Assembly (NCBI GenBank): GCA_902517795.1
Contig: CABYDR010000005.1
Location: forward strand, 1 to 52,607
Length of the DNA stretch: 52,607 nt
Origin: an uncultured Woeseiaceae bacterium
GTDB taxonomy: Bacteria; Pseudomonadota; Gammaproteobacteria; Steroidobacterales; Woeseiaceae
Direction of reading: 5' to 3'
In this document: positions 10,027 through 20,060 of the stretch, piece after piece
How the letters are laid out: every line of letters starts with the position of its first letter
Position numbering within the stretch: the stretch's first letter is position 1
Position numbers and translations under genes: made by a program
The notes under the pieces: model-generated
The model's input: the letters and a program-made list of their open reading frames with translations, nothing else
The model's database searches: none
What the model was told of the DNA's origin: nothing

Positions 10027-11292
10027 TCATACCATAAATTTTTTATTTAACAGCTTTCTTACACTAATATTCTTAAGTTTAATTTTTTTTGGTAATCCCT
10101 TTTCATATGGAGGATAACTCTCACCCCGAATGAGTGGTTCCAGATAATCCCTGCAAGATTTAGTAATAGCGTAACCGTCTTTTGAGATATATCTTTTTGG
10201 CAGCATTTTTTCTTTATTAGCTACTTTTGACAGATCTGTCTTGTCTATTTTCCATCGATAGGGTTTGTTTGAAGTTCTTTTAATAACAGGCATAACTGCA
10301 TTATTACCTTTTATTGCCATCTCTACGGCAGCCTGACCAACTGCATATGCCTGTTTGACATCTAGTTGAGACGCAATGTGTCTTGCAGATCTTTGTAGAT
10401 AATCTGCAATAGCATAGTGATATTTCAAATTGAGATTTTTTGAGATCATCTGAGCCAAAATTGGCGCTACCCCACCTAATTGAGCGTGACCAAAGGCATC
10501 CTTATTTCCAGTGTCTGATAAGAATGACCCATTTTTGTATCTTGTTCCTTCGCTGGCAACAATGACACAGTAATCATACTTTTTTATGGACTCTTTAACT
10601 TTACTTAAGAATCGTTTTTTATCAAACGAAATTTCAGGAAATAAGATTATGTGTGGAGCATCGGCTTTTTCTTTCTTAACAAGACCGGCTGCGGATGCGA
10701 TCCAGCCAGCATGCCGCCCCATCACTTCAAGGATAAATACTTTAGTAGAGGTTTTAGACATAGAAGCAACATCCAATGCAGCCTCCTGAGTTGATATTGC
10801 AATATATTTAGCAACTGAACCAAAACCTGGGCAGTTATCTGTTATTGGAAGATCGTTATCTACTGTTTTTGGAATACCGAGAGATACGATTGGAAAACCC
10901 ATATCCTTGCTCATGATGGATATCTTATTGGCAGTGTCCATAGAATCATTGCCGCCGTTATAAAAAAAATAACCAATATTATGCGCTTTAAATACCTCGA
11001 TCAGTCTTTCGTACTCAACTTTATTTTCTTTAATACCTTTTAATTTATATCTTGCTGAGCCAAACACTCCACCAGGCATATATTGAAGATTGTGAATTGT
11101 ATTTTTTGTTTCTCTATTAGTATCAATCATATCCTCCGTGAGAGCGCCAATTATTCCATTCCTTCCAGCATATACATTCGATATTGCTTGCTTATTTTTC
11201 CTAGAAGTTTCAATCACACCACATGCAGTAGCATTTATAACCGCAGTGACTCCACCGGATTGCGCATAAAAAGCATTCATTGCTTTTTTCAT
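10027..11292 (-). CDS. pfp: Pyrophosphate-dependent 6-phosphofructokinase
   Basis: Interconverts fructose 6-phosphate and fructose 1,6-bisphosphate using PPi/Pi. The 421-aa protein has the PFK fold with GGNDS at 113-117 and PKTVDND at 141-147. ATP enzymes have GGDGS and PGTIDND; the Asp and Lys at those positions are the known determinants of PPi use. MGRHAGWIA (191-199) is the sugar-phosphate motif. A good Shine-Dalgarno (aaggtgag) precedes the first ATG. The neighbour hppA encodes a PPi-using proton pump. The reaction is reversible, so it could serve glycolysis or gluconeogenesis. Confidence 0.92.
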   Translation of the reverse strand: MKKAMNAFYAQSGGVTAVINATACGVIETSRKNKQAISNVYAGRNGIIGALTEDMIDTNRETKNTIHNLQYMPGGVFGSARYKLKGIKENKVEYERLIEVFKAHNIGYFFYNGGNDSMDTANKISIMSKDMGFPIVSLGIPKTVDNDLPITDNCPGFGSVAKYIAISTQEAALDVASMSKTSTKVFILEVMGRHAGWIASAAGLVKKEKADAPHIILFPEISFDKKRFLSKVKESIKKYDYCVIVASEGTRYKNGSFLSDTGNKDAFGHAQLGGVAPILAQMISKNLNLKYHYAIADYLQRSARHIASQLDVKQAYAVGQAAVEMAIKGNNAVMPVIKRTSNKPYRWKIDKTDLSKVANKEKMLPKRYISKDGYAITKSCRDYLEPLIRGESYPPYEKGLPKKIKLKNISVRKLLNKKFMV

Positions 11293-11443
11293 AGTTCACT
11301 CACCTTGTTTATTTTATCGCAATGAAGAATAACTCAAAGTAAAATTATCGTCATTGGTTTGTTTTTTTATTATATATTATTGCTTGAATATGTAATTGGT
11401 TCTAGTTCATTAAAATAATTAATAAAATGAGAAGGATAAGGAA

Positions 11444-12094
11444 ATGAGAATAGTCATGCTCGGCGCTCCAGGATCTGGGAAGGGAACTCAAGCTAAAAAA
11501 TTGATGCATGACAAAGGGATTTCTCATATATCAACAGGTGATATGCTTCGTTCAGCTGTTGAAGAGGGAACTCAACTTGGATTAGAGGCCAGAGATGTAA
11601 TGGAATCAGGAAAACTTGTTTCGGATAATTTAATGATTGGCTTAATTAAAGAATGCTTATCATCAAAAGAATTAGAAAATGGTTTTATATTGGATGGATT
11701 TCCAAGAACGACCAAACAAGCAATTGATTTAAAAGATTTGTTGGAAGGCATGAATATGCCATTAGACTCAGCGTTATTGATGGATGTGGACTTCGAGATA
11801 CTGATGAAACGTCTCGTTGGAAGAAGAACATGTTCAGTTACAGGAAAACTCCTAAATATATATCTTTCTAGTCCAGAGGAGTTAGCGGAGTGTGAAAATC
11901 TCGGCGGAGAACTAATTAAAAGAGAAGATGACAATGAAGGCACAATAAGAAACAGATTAGATGTCTACAAAGAAAAGACAGAGCCATTAATCAGTTATTA
12001 CGAAAATGAAAATCTTTTAAAGAGAGTCAATGCTGAAGGCTCAATGGAGGAGGTCTACAAGGGATTATTAGCTGCAATTCAGACAAATGCCTAG
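11444..12094 (+). CDS. adk: Adenylate kinase with an atypical lid
   Basis: Balances ATP, ADP and AMP. The 216-aa protein has the P-loop GAPGSGKGT near the start, the AMP-binding STGDMLR, DGFPRT, and the long lid domain. The lid carries CSVTG and, further on, CENLGGEL. Zinc lids have CxxC at both places, while E. coli has HxxS and DxxT. Here the first Cys of each pair is kept and the second is Thr or Leu. It is preceded by a clear Shine-Dalgarno (aaggataagg), is divergent from pfp, and overlaps the rnd stop by four bases. Confidence 0.96.
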   Translation: MRIVMLGAPGSGKGTQAKKLMHDKGISHISTGDMLRSAVEEGTQLGLEARDVMESGKLVSDNLMIGLIKECLSSKELENGFILDGFPRTTKQAIDLKDLLEGMNMPLDSALLMDVDFEILMKRLVGRRTCSVTGKLLNIYLSSPEELAECENLGGELIKREDDNEGTIRNRLDVYKEKTEPLISYYENENLLKRVNAEGSMEEVYKGLLAAIQTNA

Positions 12095-13170
12095 TTAATC
12101 AGTTCGAGTAATCTTCTACCAAAAATTTCGTATCTCCACCCATGCATAAATCTGACATTTTCTTCCCCAAGAATAAAATTGTTGATTTCTTTTTTTGTGG
12201 CGATTAACTCTGGCTCTATACCCAGATTTTTGGAGATAATTTTTACTTTGTTTTGAGCTTCTGAGACATCTCTCTTTTGCTTTTCATTCGCTCTCATTAT
12301 CCCAGAATCTATTTTTTGTGTGTCACTTATATTCTCCATTATTTTCAGAATCTGAGTTCCATGCTCCTCAATCACATTTTTTGGTATACTTTTTATGTCA
12401 TTCAGTTCACTTTTTTTCCTAATTCTTTTTTTTATAATTTCGATTATTGTTTTATCCTTGATAATCCATTTTCTAGGGAGGTTTTTCTTCATTGCCTCAA
12501 GTTCGCGCCATTCTGAGAATAATTTGAAGGTTCTTTTTTCTTGGCCATGCATTGAATTAGGAGTTTTTAATTTCTTGGACATAGTTTCCTTATTCAATGC
12601 GTACAAGCTTTTTGAATTTAATTTCTCAAAATCTTCCTCTGCCCATTTCAATCTGTCCTGTTCTTGGAGTTTCTTGTAAAGTTTTGAATGTATCTCGAGT
12701 AAAAATTGAACATCCTCTGCAGCATATTCAATCATTTCATTGGTCAATGGCCTCTTTTCCCAATTGGCTCTTGTATAAGCCTTTTTGAGTTTTTTTCCAC
12801 AAAGTTTTTCGACAAGTAATTTGTAGCTAATTTGATGAGGATATCCTAGGATACTGGCAGCTATCTGCGTATCAAAAATTTTTTTTGGCAGTATATTCGC
12901 AGTATGAAAAAGTATCTCTAGATCTTGTCTCGCAGAATGAAATACACAATATGAACTTGATAAAGACTTCCAAAATTTTTCTAAATTCACTTTAGATAAT
13001 GTATCGATACAAAATATTGAATCTATTGTTGCAATTTGAACTAAACAGAGTTTTGCAAAATATGTTTTCTCTCTCATGAATTCTGTATCAATCGCCACAG
13101 GGTTTTGATTAAAGAGTGCATCACTTACAATGTCTATTGTTCCAGTGTCAATTAATTCAGATGAGATCAT
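12091..13170 (-). CDS. rnd: Ribonuclease D
   Basis: A 3'-to-5' exoribonuclease that trims tRNA and other small RNA ends. The 359-aa protein shows the DEDDy catalytic set: D28 and E30 in AIDTEF, D83 in HSARQDLEIL, and Y149/D153 in EYAAEDVQFL. The C-terminal half should hold HRDC-type helical domains, though these are diverged and Lys-rich here. Its tail overlaps the adk tail by four bases on the opposite strand. Confidence 0.94.
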   Translation of the reverse strand: MISSELIDTGTIDIVSDALFNQNPVAIDTEFMREKTYFAKLCLVQIATIDSIFCIDTLSKVNLEKFWKSLSSSYCVFHSARQDLEILFHTANILPKKIFDTQIAASILGYPHQISYKLLVEKLCGKKLKKAYTRANWEKRPLTNEMIEYAAEDVQFLLEIHSKLYKKLQEQDRLKWAEEDFEKLNSKSLYALNKETMSKKLKTPNSMHGQEKRTFKLFSEWRELEAMKKNLPRKWIIKDKTIIEIIKKRIRKKSELNDIKSIPKNVIEEHGTQILKIMENISDTQKIDSGIMRANEKQKRDVSEAQNKVKIISKNLGIEPELIATKKEINNFILGEENVRFMHGWRYEIFGRRLLELIN

Positions 13171-13250
13171 TTTTTGAGTTACCTTTATATGGCAGAATTA
13201 TATTGGTTTATGGTTAAATTGATCTCAAGCACTTAAATATAAAGACAGTT

Positions 13251-13754
13251 ATGGTCAGATTGATACAAAATTTTTTGGACATAATTTTACTGAAAAAAGG
13301 TCCAGACATCATTCCATCATCGTGGCTAATATTCTTTTTTTCAACTTTTCTTCTGGCATTATCATCTTTTGGTGTAATTGTTCTGATAGATAATAACATT
13401 GATCAAAATCCTGGAGTTAATCTTATTGCTTATGCGGGAGGTCTGATTTTTTATCTTTTTGTAATATATATTTATGGTTACTCAAATCGTGCGCTTCAAA
13501 CTTTGACTGCTATTATTGCTTGCGGATCTCTTATAACAATTGGATTTGTCTTTGAGTACGTATTCATGGCGCCATTTATTGGTATCAACTTCGCATCATT
13601 CATTGCAGGTTTGATTATGTTGTGGTCTATTCCGGTTGAGGGACATATAATTGCTTATGCAATCAATAGAAAGAGATTTTTTGGAATCATAATCTCAATT
13701 AGTGCTCTTTTTGTTCAACTTCTCATTCAGTTGCAAATCTCTAATCAAGGCTGA
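13251..13754 (+). CDS. Unrecognised four-helix inner-membrane protein
   Basis: I do not recognise this 167-aa protein. It has a short N-terminal amphipathic part (LIQNFLDIILLKKGPDIIPSS) and about four hydrophobic segments near residues 25-47, 58-74, 80-103 and 110-130, with a fifth at 143-163 after the charged stretch NRKRF. There is no signal peptide cleavage site and no catalytic motif. It sits two bases before mpl, so the two are surely co-transcribed. A role in the envelope is only an inference from this position. The hydrophobic pattern recalls Yip1/RDD-like small membrane proteins, but no family match can be claimed. Confidence 0.75.
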   Translation: MVRLIQNFLDIILLKKGPDIIPSSWLIFFFSTFLLALSSFGVIVLIDNNIDQNPGVNLIAYAGGLIFYLFVIYIYGYSNRALQTLTAIIACGSLITIGFVFEYVFMAPFIGINFASFIAGLIMLWSIPVEGHIIAYAINRKRFFGIIISISALFVQLLIQLQISNQG

Positions 13755-13756
13755 TT

Positions 13757-15112
13757 ATGCATATTCATATCTTGGGAATATGTGGAACATTCATGACTGG
13801 AATAGCCACCTTAGCTCAATCATTGGGTCATGAAGTAACAGGAAGTGATACAAATTTCTATCCACCAATGTGCAATCATCTTGAAAATATGAGCATCGAA
13901 GTAACCAAACATTATCGATCATCTCAATTAAAAAATAAGCCTGACCAGGTTATTGTCGGTAATGTTATGACTCGTGGTCATGAGGTTATTGAGAGTTTGC
14001 TTGATAGTAATATACCATTTACATCCGGGCCCCAATGGTTATATGAAAATATACTGAGGGAAAAATATGTCATAGCCGTTACTGGAACTCATGGAAAAAC
14101 AACAACAACATCTATGTTGTCTTGGATTCTTGAGGATAATAATTATCAACCAAGTTTTCTTATTGGAGGTGCTCCAAGAAATTTTGACTCCTCAGCCAGG
14201 CTAACAAACTCTGAATTCTTTGTAATTGAAGGTGATGAATATGACAGCGCATTTTTCGATAAAAGGCCGAAATTTATTCATTACCATCCAAAGATTAGCA
14301 TAATAAATAATATAGAATTTGATCATGCGGATATTTACAAAAACCTCAAAGAAATTATTTTCCAGTTTCATCAATTAATAAGACTTGTACCAAGCAATGG
14401 AAAAATAATTTATAACGGTGATGACAAAAATACAGTTGATTTAATTGATTTTGGACACTGGTGTAATACAGAATCTTATGGATCAAACTCAGATTGTGAA
14501 TGGAAAGCAGATATTGGAAGTAGAGATAATATTGAGATTTACCATAAAGATTTTGATCACTATAGTTCAGATTGGTTATTGAAAGGCTCATATAATAAGG
14601 AGAATGCGCTCAGCGCCATCATGGCAGCAAATACAATAGGCATATCTCCAGATAAATCATTAGATTCACTTAAACGGTTTTCTGGCGTTAAGAGAAGATT
14701 CGAGTTACTTGGAAACTTTAATGGCCTGGTTATATTTGATGATTTTGCGCACCATCCTACCTCAATAAAGAAAACACTTGATGATATTGCTGAGCTCTAC
14801 CCAGATAAGAATGTCTCTGTATCAGTAGAGATGTGTTCTAATACGATGAGACAAGGCATTCATAATGATCATTTATTGGGATATTTGAAGTCTCTAGACC
14901 ATGTGACTTTTCTTTCATCTAATTCGATTGCTGCTCAATTAAGGAGTCATGCTGATTTCAATGATGAGATAATGCATGTTTTTGACTCACCTGATGATTT
15001 AACATCACATTTATTCTCTATGTTTAACTCGGATGTTGTGCATGTATTTTTGAGTAATGGTGATTTTATGGGAGCTAAAGAAACTGTGATGTCCAGATTG
15101 AGAAAAGAATAA
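13757..15112 (+). CDS. mpl: UDP-N-acetylmuramate:L-Ala-gamma-D-Glu-meso-DAP ligase
   Basis: Recycles murein tripeptide by joining it to UDP-MurNAc. The 451-aa Mur-ligase begins HIHILGICGTFMTG, the typical Mpl start, has the ATP loop GTHGKTTT and the central EGDEYDSAFFDKRPKF motif that separates Mpl from MurC. The C-terminal domain shows DDFAHHPT. It follows the small membrane protein by two bases and ends five bases from the hemL stop. Its presence, with murE elsewhere in the window, implies the cell takes up or retains muropeptides. Confidence 0.95.
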   Translation: MHIHILGICGTFMTGIATLAQSLGHEVTGSDTNFYPPMCNHLENMSIEVTKHYRSSQLKNKPDQVIVGNVMTRGHEVIESLLDSNIPFTSGPQWLYENILREKYVIAVTGTHGKTTTTSMLSWILEDNNYQPSFLIGGAPRNFDSSARLTNSEFFVIEGDEYDSAFFDKRPKFIHYHPKISIINNIEFDHADIYKNLKEIIFQFHQLIRLVPSNGKIIYNGDDKNTVDLIDFGHWCNTESYGSNSDCEWKADIGSRDNIEIYHKDFDHYSSDWLLKGSYNKENALSAIMAANTIGISPDKSLDSLKRFSGVKRRFELLGNFNGLVIFDDFAHHPTSIKKTLDDIAELYPDKNVSVSVEMCSNTMRQGIHNDHLLGYLKSLDHVTFLSSNSIAAQLRSHADFNDEIMHVFDSPDDLTSHLFSMFNSDVVHVFLSNGDFMGAKETVMSRLRKE

Positions 15113-15117
15113 ATTTT

Positions 15118-16401
15118 TTAAATACTTTTTTTTGCTATCTTTTTAAAGACTTTTTCGACCGCGGAAAGAGTAGAATCAATTTCTACCTCTGTATGCTTTG
15201 AAGACATGAAACCAGCTTCAAATGGTGACGGTGCGAAGTAGATATTCTCTTCAAGCATCAAGTGAAAAAATTCTTTGAATAGAGAGATTTCTGAATTAGC
15301 AATATCGTTGTAGTTTTTTATTGGACCATTTTTTGTGAAGGAAAACCCAAACATACCTCCCTCATAAACTACCTCAAAGGGTATATTGTTTTTACTTGCA
15401 ATTTTTTTCATTTCCAACATGAGTTTTTCTGACTGAAGATGCAATTTCTCGAAGAAACTGGGTTTTTCAATATGCTTTAAAGTTGTATACCCTGCATTCA
15501 TAGCAATTGGATTTCCAGATAATGTTCCTGCTTGATAAACCGGTCCTTCTGGTGAAAGATGAGACATTATTTTGTCTTTTCCGCCAAATGCGGCTGCAGG
15601 CAATCCTCCTCCAATAATTTTCCCAAGTGCCGTGATATCAGGCTCAATGTTATAGATTGATTGTGCTCCTCCTTTTGCAACCCTAAATCCTGTCATCACC
15701 TCATCAAAAATTAATAGTGACCCGTGTCGTTTGCTAATATCTTGCAAATCCTCAAGAAAGCCTGGAATTGGTTTAATCATATTCATATTTCCAGCAATTG
15801 GCTCAACAATAGTACATGCGATTTGATCTCCATAGGATTCATAGATTTTTTTTAGAGCATCACAATCATTAAAAGGAATAATTAATGTGTTTTTTGCTAA
15901 AGATTTTGGTATCCCGGGAGAACTTGGTGCTCCGTGGGTTAGGGCTCCTGAGCCAGCCTTAATAAGAAGGGAGTCAACATGCCCATGATAGCAGCCTTCA
16001 AATTTAACAATGAGATCTCTTCCCGTATAGCCTCGAGCTAACCTAATTGCACTCATAGTTGCTTCAGTGCCCGTGCTCACCATTCTTAATTTCTCGATAG
16101 AAGGGATAAAATCTTTTACTTTCTTTGCTAGTTTTGTCTCTATTGTTGTTGGAGCCCCAAAGCTTAATCCATTTTCAATCGCTTTTTTTATAGAGCTAAG
16201 AACTGGAGGAAAAGAATGTCCAAGAATCATTGGGCCCCATGATCCAACATAATCAATCAGTTCACGACCATTCTCAGTTCTTATATAAGCACCTTTGGCA
16301 GACTTAAAGAAAAGGGGCTCACCTCCTACTCCAGAAAACGATCTGGCAGGAGAATTTACACCGCCAGCTATTACTTTTTTTGCTTCAGAAAATAGATTCA
16401 T
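15118..16401 (-). CDS. hemL: Glutamate-1-semialdehyde 2,1-aminomutase
   Basis: Forms 5-aminolevulinate in the C5 route of tetrapyrrole synthesis, supplying heme (for the bc1 complex here). The 427-aa class III aminotransferase shows GGVNSPARSF, the STGTEATMSAIR phosphate-binding loop, DEVMTGFR and the PLP lysine K261 in ALGKIIGGG. It is the last gene of a minus-strand run metK-ahcY-cpdA-hemL, 32 bases after cpdA. Confidence 0.96.
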   Translation of the reverse strand: MNLFSEAKKVIAGGVNSPARSFSGVGGEPLFFKSAKGAYIRTENGRELIDYVGSWGPMILGHSFPPVLSSIKKAIENGLSFGAPTTIETKLAKKVKDFIPSIEKLRMVSTGTEATMSAIRLARGYTGRDLIVKFEGCYHGHVDSLLIKAGSGALTHGAPSSPGIPKSLAKNTLIIPFNDCDALKKIYESYGDQIACTIVEPIAGNMNMIKPIPGFLEDLQDISKRHGSLLIFDEVMTGFRVAKGGAQSIYNIEPDITALGKIIGGGLPAAAFGGKDKIMSHLSPEGPVYQAGTLSGNPIAMNAGYTTLKHIEKPSFFEKLHLQSEKLMLEMKKIASKNNIPFEVVYEGGMFGFSFTKNGPIKNYNDIANSEISLFKEFFHLMLEENIYFAPSPFEAGFMSSKHTEVEIDSTLSAVEKVFKKIAKKSI

Positions 16402-16433
16402 TGACTTATCTTTTTTAATAGAATTTATAACAG

Positions 16434-17192
16434 TTATTTATCATCTAGCCATACAACTTCTGTTTTAATAGTGCCGTCTTCAAATAATTCAATCCTTCTG
16501 TATGCAGGAGGACGCGTATCCATTTTGAAGTTTTTTTCTTTTGGCATGAATTGTCTGCAAGTCGATGGAGTTCCATATATTCTAATATTGTTCTGATTTA
16601 TATAATAATTCTGATGAATGTGCCCAAAAAAAATTCCTTTTATGTGATCATATTCTTTGATTATTCTAAAAAAATCATTTTTATTTTTTAACCCAATTTT
16701 ATCGATCCAATCGCTATCGATTTTGACTGGTTGATGATGTAAGCAAATTATTACATTTTTTGATGTATTTTCCTGAAGGAGATACTGCATTTTTTCCAGT
16801 TCACCAGTGCTTAAAATGCCCTCAGGTGATGATTTAACAGTGCTGTCTAGACCAATTAGGATCCAATTTTTAATGATTAGCAATCTATCACTAAATTCAG
16901 TTGGCAAATGTTTTATTAAATTCTTTCTATCATCATGATTACCAGGAATACACAAAGCCGGTAATCTTAGCTCCTTAATCTTTTTATATACTCTATCGTA
17001 TGTTATTTTTGCCCCATCATTAGATATGTCCCCAGTAGCAATTAACGCATCTGGTTTCCATTCAGAAGTACCAATATGCTCAATGACTTGATTGAAAGTT
17101 TGATTAGGATTCTTTTCTCTAAAAAGGCTATTTTTACAGCTTAATAGGTGCATATCTGTGATATGCACTATATTTACTGTTTTTTTGCTCAC
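16434..17192 (-). CDS. cpdA: 3',5'-cyclic AMP phosphodiesterase CpdA
   Basis: Hydrolyses cAMP and so damps CRP signalling. The 252-aa calcineurin-type metallophosphoesterase has the metal motifs ITDMH, TGDISNDG, GNHDD, HHQPV and GHIHQN, and the CpdA-specific C-terminal signature PSTCRQFMP...RPPAYRR. Its presence suggests a cAMP system in this genome, although no cyclase or CRP is in the window. It lies 50 bases after ahcY and 32 before hemL. Other phosphodiesterase substrates are possible, but the signature favours CpdA. Confidence 0.88.
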   Translation of the reverse strand: MSKKTVNIVHITDMHLLSCKNSLFREKNPNQTFNQVIEHIGTSEWKPDALIATGDISNDGAKITYDRVYKKIKELRLPALCIPGNHDDRKNLIKHLPTEFSDRLLIIKNWILIGLDSTVKSSPEGILSTGELEKMQYLLQENTSKNVIICLHHQPVKIDSDWIDKIGLKNKNDFFRIIKEYDHIKGIFFGHIHQNYYINQNNIRIYGTPSTCRQFMPKEKNFKMDTRPPAYRRIELFEDGTIKTEVVWLDDK

Positions 17193-17242
17193 TTGCAGTT
17201 CCTACCTGCCGGGCTTAAATTCCATTCAGGCAAGTCAAGTTA

Positions 17243-18631
17243 TTAGTAGCGATAATATTCTGGTTTAAATGGACCTTCTTCTTCGACTCCAATGTAGTCA
17301 GCCTGCTCTTTTGTAAGTTTTGTCATAACACCACCAAAACCCTCAACCATATATTTTGCTACTTCCTCGTCTAGATGCTTCGGTAATATTTCTACCTTGA
17401 GCAACTCTTTTTGAGTTTCAGCATCTTTGGATGCAAACTCACGTTTGTAGAGTTCGATTTGAGCAAGAACTTGGTTCGCGAAAGATCCATCCATTATTCT
17501 GCTGGGATGTCCTGTCGCATTACCTAGGTTAACAAGACGACCTTCAGCTAACAAAAGAAGATGATCATTTTTGTCTTCGCTGCGATAGATTTTGTGAACC
17601 TGTTCTTTAATTTCTTCCCATTGCCAATTTTCTCTCATGTAATTCGTATCAATTTCATTGTCGAAGTGACCTATATTGCAAACAACAGAACCGCTTTTGA
17701 GGGCATCTAATACTTTTGAGTTACATACATTATAGTTGCCAGTGCTGGTTACTAGCATATCTGTATTGGCCAATAATTCCTTATTTGCCCCACTCGATAC
17801 TTCACCATTCTCATATATTGAGACAACCTCGAAACCATCAAGACAGGCTTGCATCGCACAAATTGGATCAATTTCAGTTATTTTTACTATCATACCCTCT
17901 TGACGAAGAGATTGTGCTGATCCTTTTCCTACGTCACCATAACCTACTACCACAGCTCTTTTACCGGATAGAAGGTGGTCAGTGGCTCGCTTTACGGCAT
18001 CATTTAAGCTGTGACGGCAACCATACTTATTATCGCATTTTGATTTTGTTACCGAATCATTTACATTTATAGCGGGTATTTTAAGTTCGCCAGCTTCGAG
18101 CATCTCATAGAGTCTATGCACGCCAGTTGTAGTCTCTTCAGTCACACCGTGGACTGATTTTAATACTTCTGGATACTTCTTATGTAATAATGCGGTTAAA
18201 TCTCCACCGTCATCAAGTATCATGTTTGCATCCCACGGAGAGCCATTCTTGTTAACCTGTTGTTCCAGACACCATTCATATTCTTCTTCTGTTTCACCTT
18301 TCCAGGCAAAGACAGGCGTGCCGTTAGCAGCAATTGCTGCAGCAGCATGATCTTGGGTAGAGAATATATTACAAGACGTCCATCTCACCTCAGCGCCCAA
18401 TGACTCCAGAGTTTCAATTAAGACTGCAGTCTGAATCGTCATATGAATACAACCTAATATTTTGGCTCCAGCAAGTGGTTGCTCTAAGCGATATTTTTCA
18501 CGAAGAGCAATCAGTGCCGGCATCTCTGATTCAGCGATTGTAATCTCTTTTCTACCCCAATCAGCAAGACTGATATCAGCAACTTTAAAGTCATTTTCTT
18601 TTTTCGATATGTCGATGGCATGGTTCGCCAT
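17243..18631 (-). CDS. ahcY: S-adenosylhomocysteine hydrolase
   Basis: Splits S-adenosylhomocysteine to homocysteine and adenosine, clearing the product of methylation. The 462-aa protein has [15 protein letters not shown], the substrate loop around [13 protein letters not shown], the GNNVGD-like NAD site as [10 protein letters not shown] (230-239), and the C-terminal KPEYYRY that reaches into the partner subunit. It carries the bacterial insertion of about 40 residues. It lies 77 bases downstream of metK; that gap is too short and unstructured for a SAH riboswitch. Confidence 0.97.
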   Translation of the reverse strand: MANHAIDISKKENDFKVADISLADWGRKEITIAESEMPALIALREKYRLEQPLAGAKILGCIHMTIQTAVLIETLESLGAEVRWTSCNIFSTQDHAAAAIAANGTPVFAWKGETEEEYEWCLEQQVNKNGSPWDANMILDDGGDLTALLHKKYPEVLKSVHGVTEETTTGVHRLYEMLEAGELKIPAINVNDSVTKSKCDNKYGCRHSLNDAVKRATDHLLSGKRAVVVGYGDVGKGSAQSLRQEGMIVKITEIDPICAMQACLDGFEVVSIYENGEVSSGANKELLANTDMLVTSTGNYNVCNSKVLDALKSGSVVCNIGHFDNEIDTNYMRENWQWEEIKEQVHKIYRSEDKNDHLLLLAEGRLVNLGNATGHPSRIMDGSFANQVLAQIELYKREFASKDAETQKELLKVEILPKHLDEEVAKYMVEGFGGVMTKLTKEQADYIGVEEEGPFKPEYYRY

Positions 18632-18708
18632 ATTATTCTCCTGTTTAAATATTTAAGCGCAAAGTACTATTTAGTGATTATTTAATCATTTTAAAGAGTA
18701 TGTATAAA

Positions 18709-19869
18709 TTATTTTTTTAACTTTTCAGCTCTATCAGTTTTTTCCCAACTGAGTTCAATGTCAGTTCTTCCAAAATGACCGTAGGCAGCTGTTTGTTGAT
18801 AAATTGGACGTTTCAAATCCAGCATTTCGATAATACTTTTGGGTCTCAAGTCAAACTCTTCTTCAACTAATTTGACAATAACTTCTTTTGCAACTTTTTC
18901 GCTGTTGAATGTTTCCAAGAAGATTGAAGTTGGTTTTGCAACACCAATCGCATAGGATACTTGAATTTCACAAAAATCAGCTAAACCTGCTGCAACTATA
19001 TTCTTTGCAACATATCTGGATGCATAAGCTGCAGACCTATCAACTTTGGACGGGTCTTTTCCAGAAAAGGCGCCACCTCCATGTCTCGCCATTCCTCCAT
19101 AAGTATCTACAATAATTTTCCTTCCGGTGAGTCCGCAATCTCCTACAGGACCTCCTATAACGAATTTCCCTGTAGGATTTATGAAAATATCCGTTTTATT
19201 TGTCAGCCATTCTGAAGGAACAATTGGACGAATGATTTTTTCCATAACTTGCGATTCTATTTCGCTATGAGTTACATCGTCATCATGTTGGGTAGACAAA
19301 ACAACCGCAGACAGTCCTTCAATTTTTCTTCCGTCATCAGAATAAATAACACTGACCTGACTCTTTGCATCTGGTCTTAACCAGGATATTTCACCACTTT
19401 TCATTACGTCCGCCTGTTGCTTAACAAGTCGATGAGATAAGTCTATGGGTAAAGGCATGAGTGATTCTGTTTCTGTGCACGCGTAACCAAACATGAGACC
19501 TTGGTCACCAGCTCCTTGTTCTAGATCTACACCTTCACCTTCCGTTACACCTTGGGATATATCAGGTGATTGTTCAGAAATTAGATTTGTAAACTCACAA
19601 TTGTCTCCATTGAATCCATATTCATCTGAATCATATCCGATATCTTTAATTGTTTTTCTGACAACAGGCTCTAGATCAGGGCTTCCCTTAGAAGTGATCT
19701 CACCGGCAATAAAAACCATGTTGTTCTTTATCATGGTCTCGCATGCAACTCTGCTGTCAGGGTCTTCAGCAAGATAAGCGTCCAAGACAGCGTCAGATAT
19801 TTGATCGCAGACTTTATCAGGATGACCTGCAGAAACAGATTCTGATGTAAAAAGATAAGTATTACTCAT
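18709..19869 (-). CDS. metK: S-adenosylmethionine synthetase
   Basis: Makes SAM from methionine and ATP. The 386-aa protein has [12 protein letters not shown] near the N-terminus, the [12 protein letters not shown] motif, and the phosphate loop region [17 protein letters not shown] Shine-Dalgarno (gaggtag) precedes the ATG. It heads the run metK-ahcY-cpdA-hemL and is divergent from tkt across 191 bases. I looked in that leader for a SAM-binding riboswitch and saw none of the known folds. Confidence 0.97.
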   Translation of the reverse strand: MSNTYLFTSESVSAGHPDKVCDQISDAVLDAYLAEDPDSRVACETMIKNNMVFIAGEITSKGSPDLEPVVRKTIKDIGYDSDEYGFNGDNCEFTNLISEQSPDISQGVTEGEGVDLEQGAGDQGLMFGYACTETESLMPLPIDLSHRLVKQQADVMKSGEISWLRPDAKSQVSVIYSDDGRKIEGLSAVVLSTQHDDDVTHSEIESQVMEKIIRPIVPSEWLTNKTDIFINPTGKFVIGGPVGDCGLTGRKIIVDTYGGMARHGGGAFSGKDPSKVDRSAAYASRYVAKNIVAAGLADFCEIQVSYAIGVAKPTSIFLETFNSEKVAKEVIVKLVEEEFDLRPKSIIEMLDLKRPIYQQTAAYGHFGRTDIELSWEKTDRAEKLKK

Positions 19870-20060
19870 AGCTACCTCAATTAATTTTCATTGTTTGAAT
19901 TTTCTATCGTGAATTATTCTATAAAACAATCTATACTCTCATTTCGCAAATAATGATTTTCTGATAAAAATTATTCTTGCGACGTTCACCCTAAATAAGG
20001 AAAATGAATACATAAATTATTCACAATCCCTAATATTAAATTACGAGTCGAGCAATTTCC

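Noticed and set aside
17193-17242. Hairpin between ahcY and cpdA
   Set aside because: Only four-base complementary segments (tgcc/ggca) could be paired; not significant.
18632-18708. SAH riboswitch before ahcY
   Set aside because: The 77-base gap is AT-rich and lacks the paired GC-rich core of that element.
19870-20060. SAM riboswitch in the metK leader
   Set aside because: No SAM-I, SAM-II or SAM-IV type stems or conserved cores are visible.
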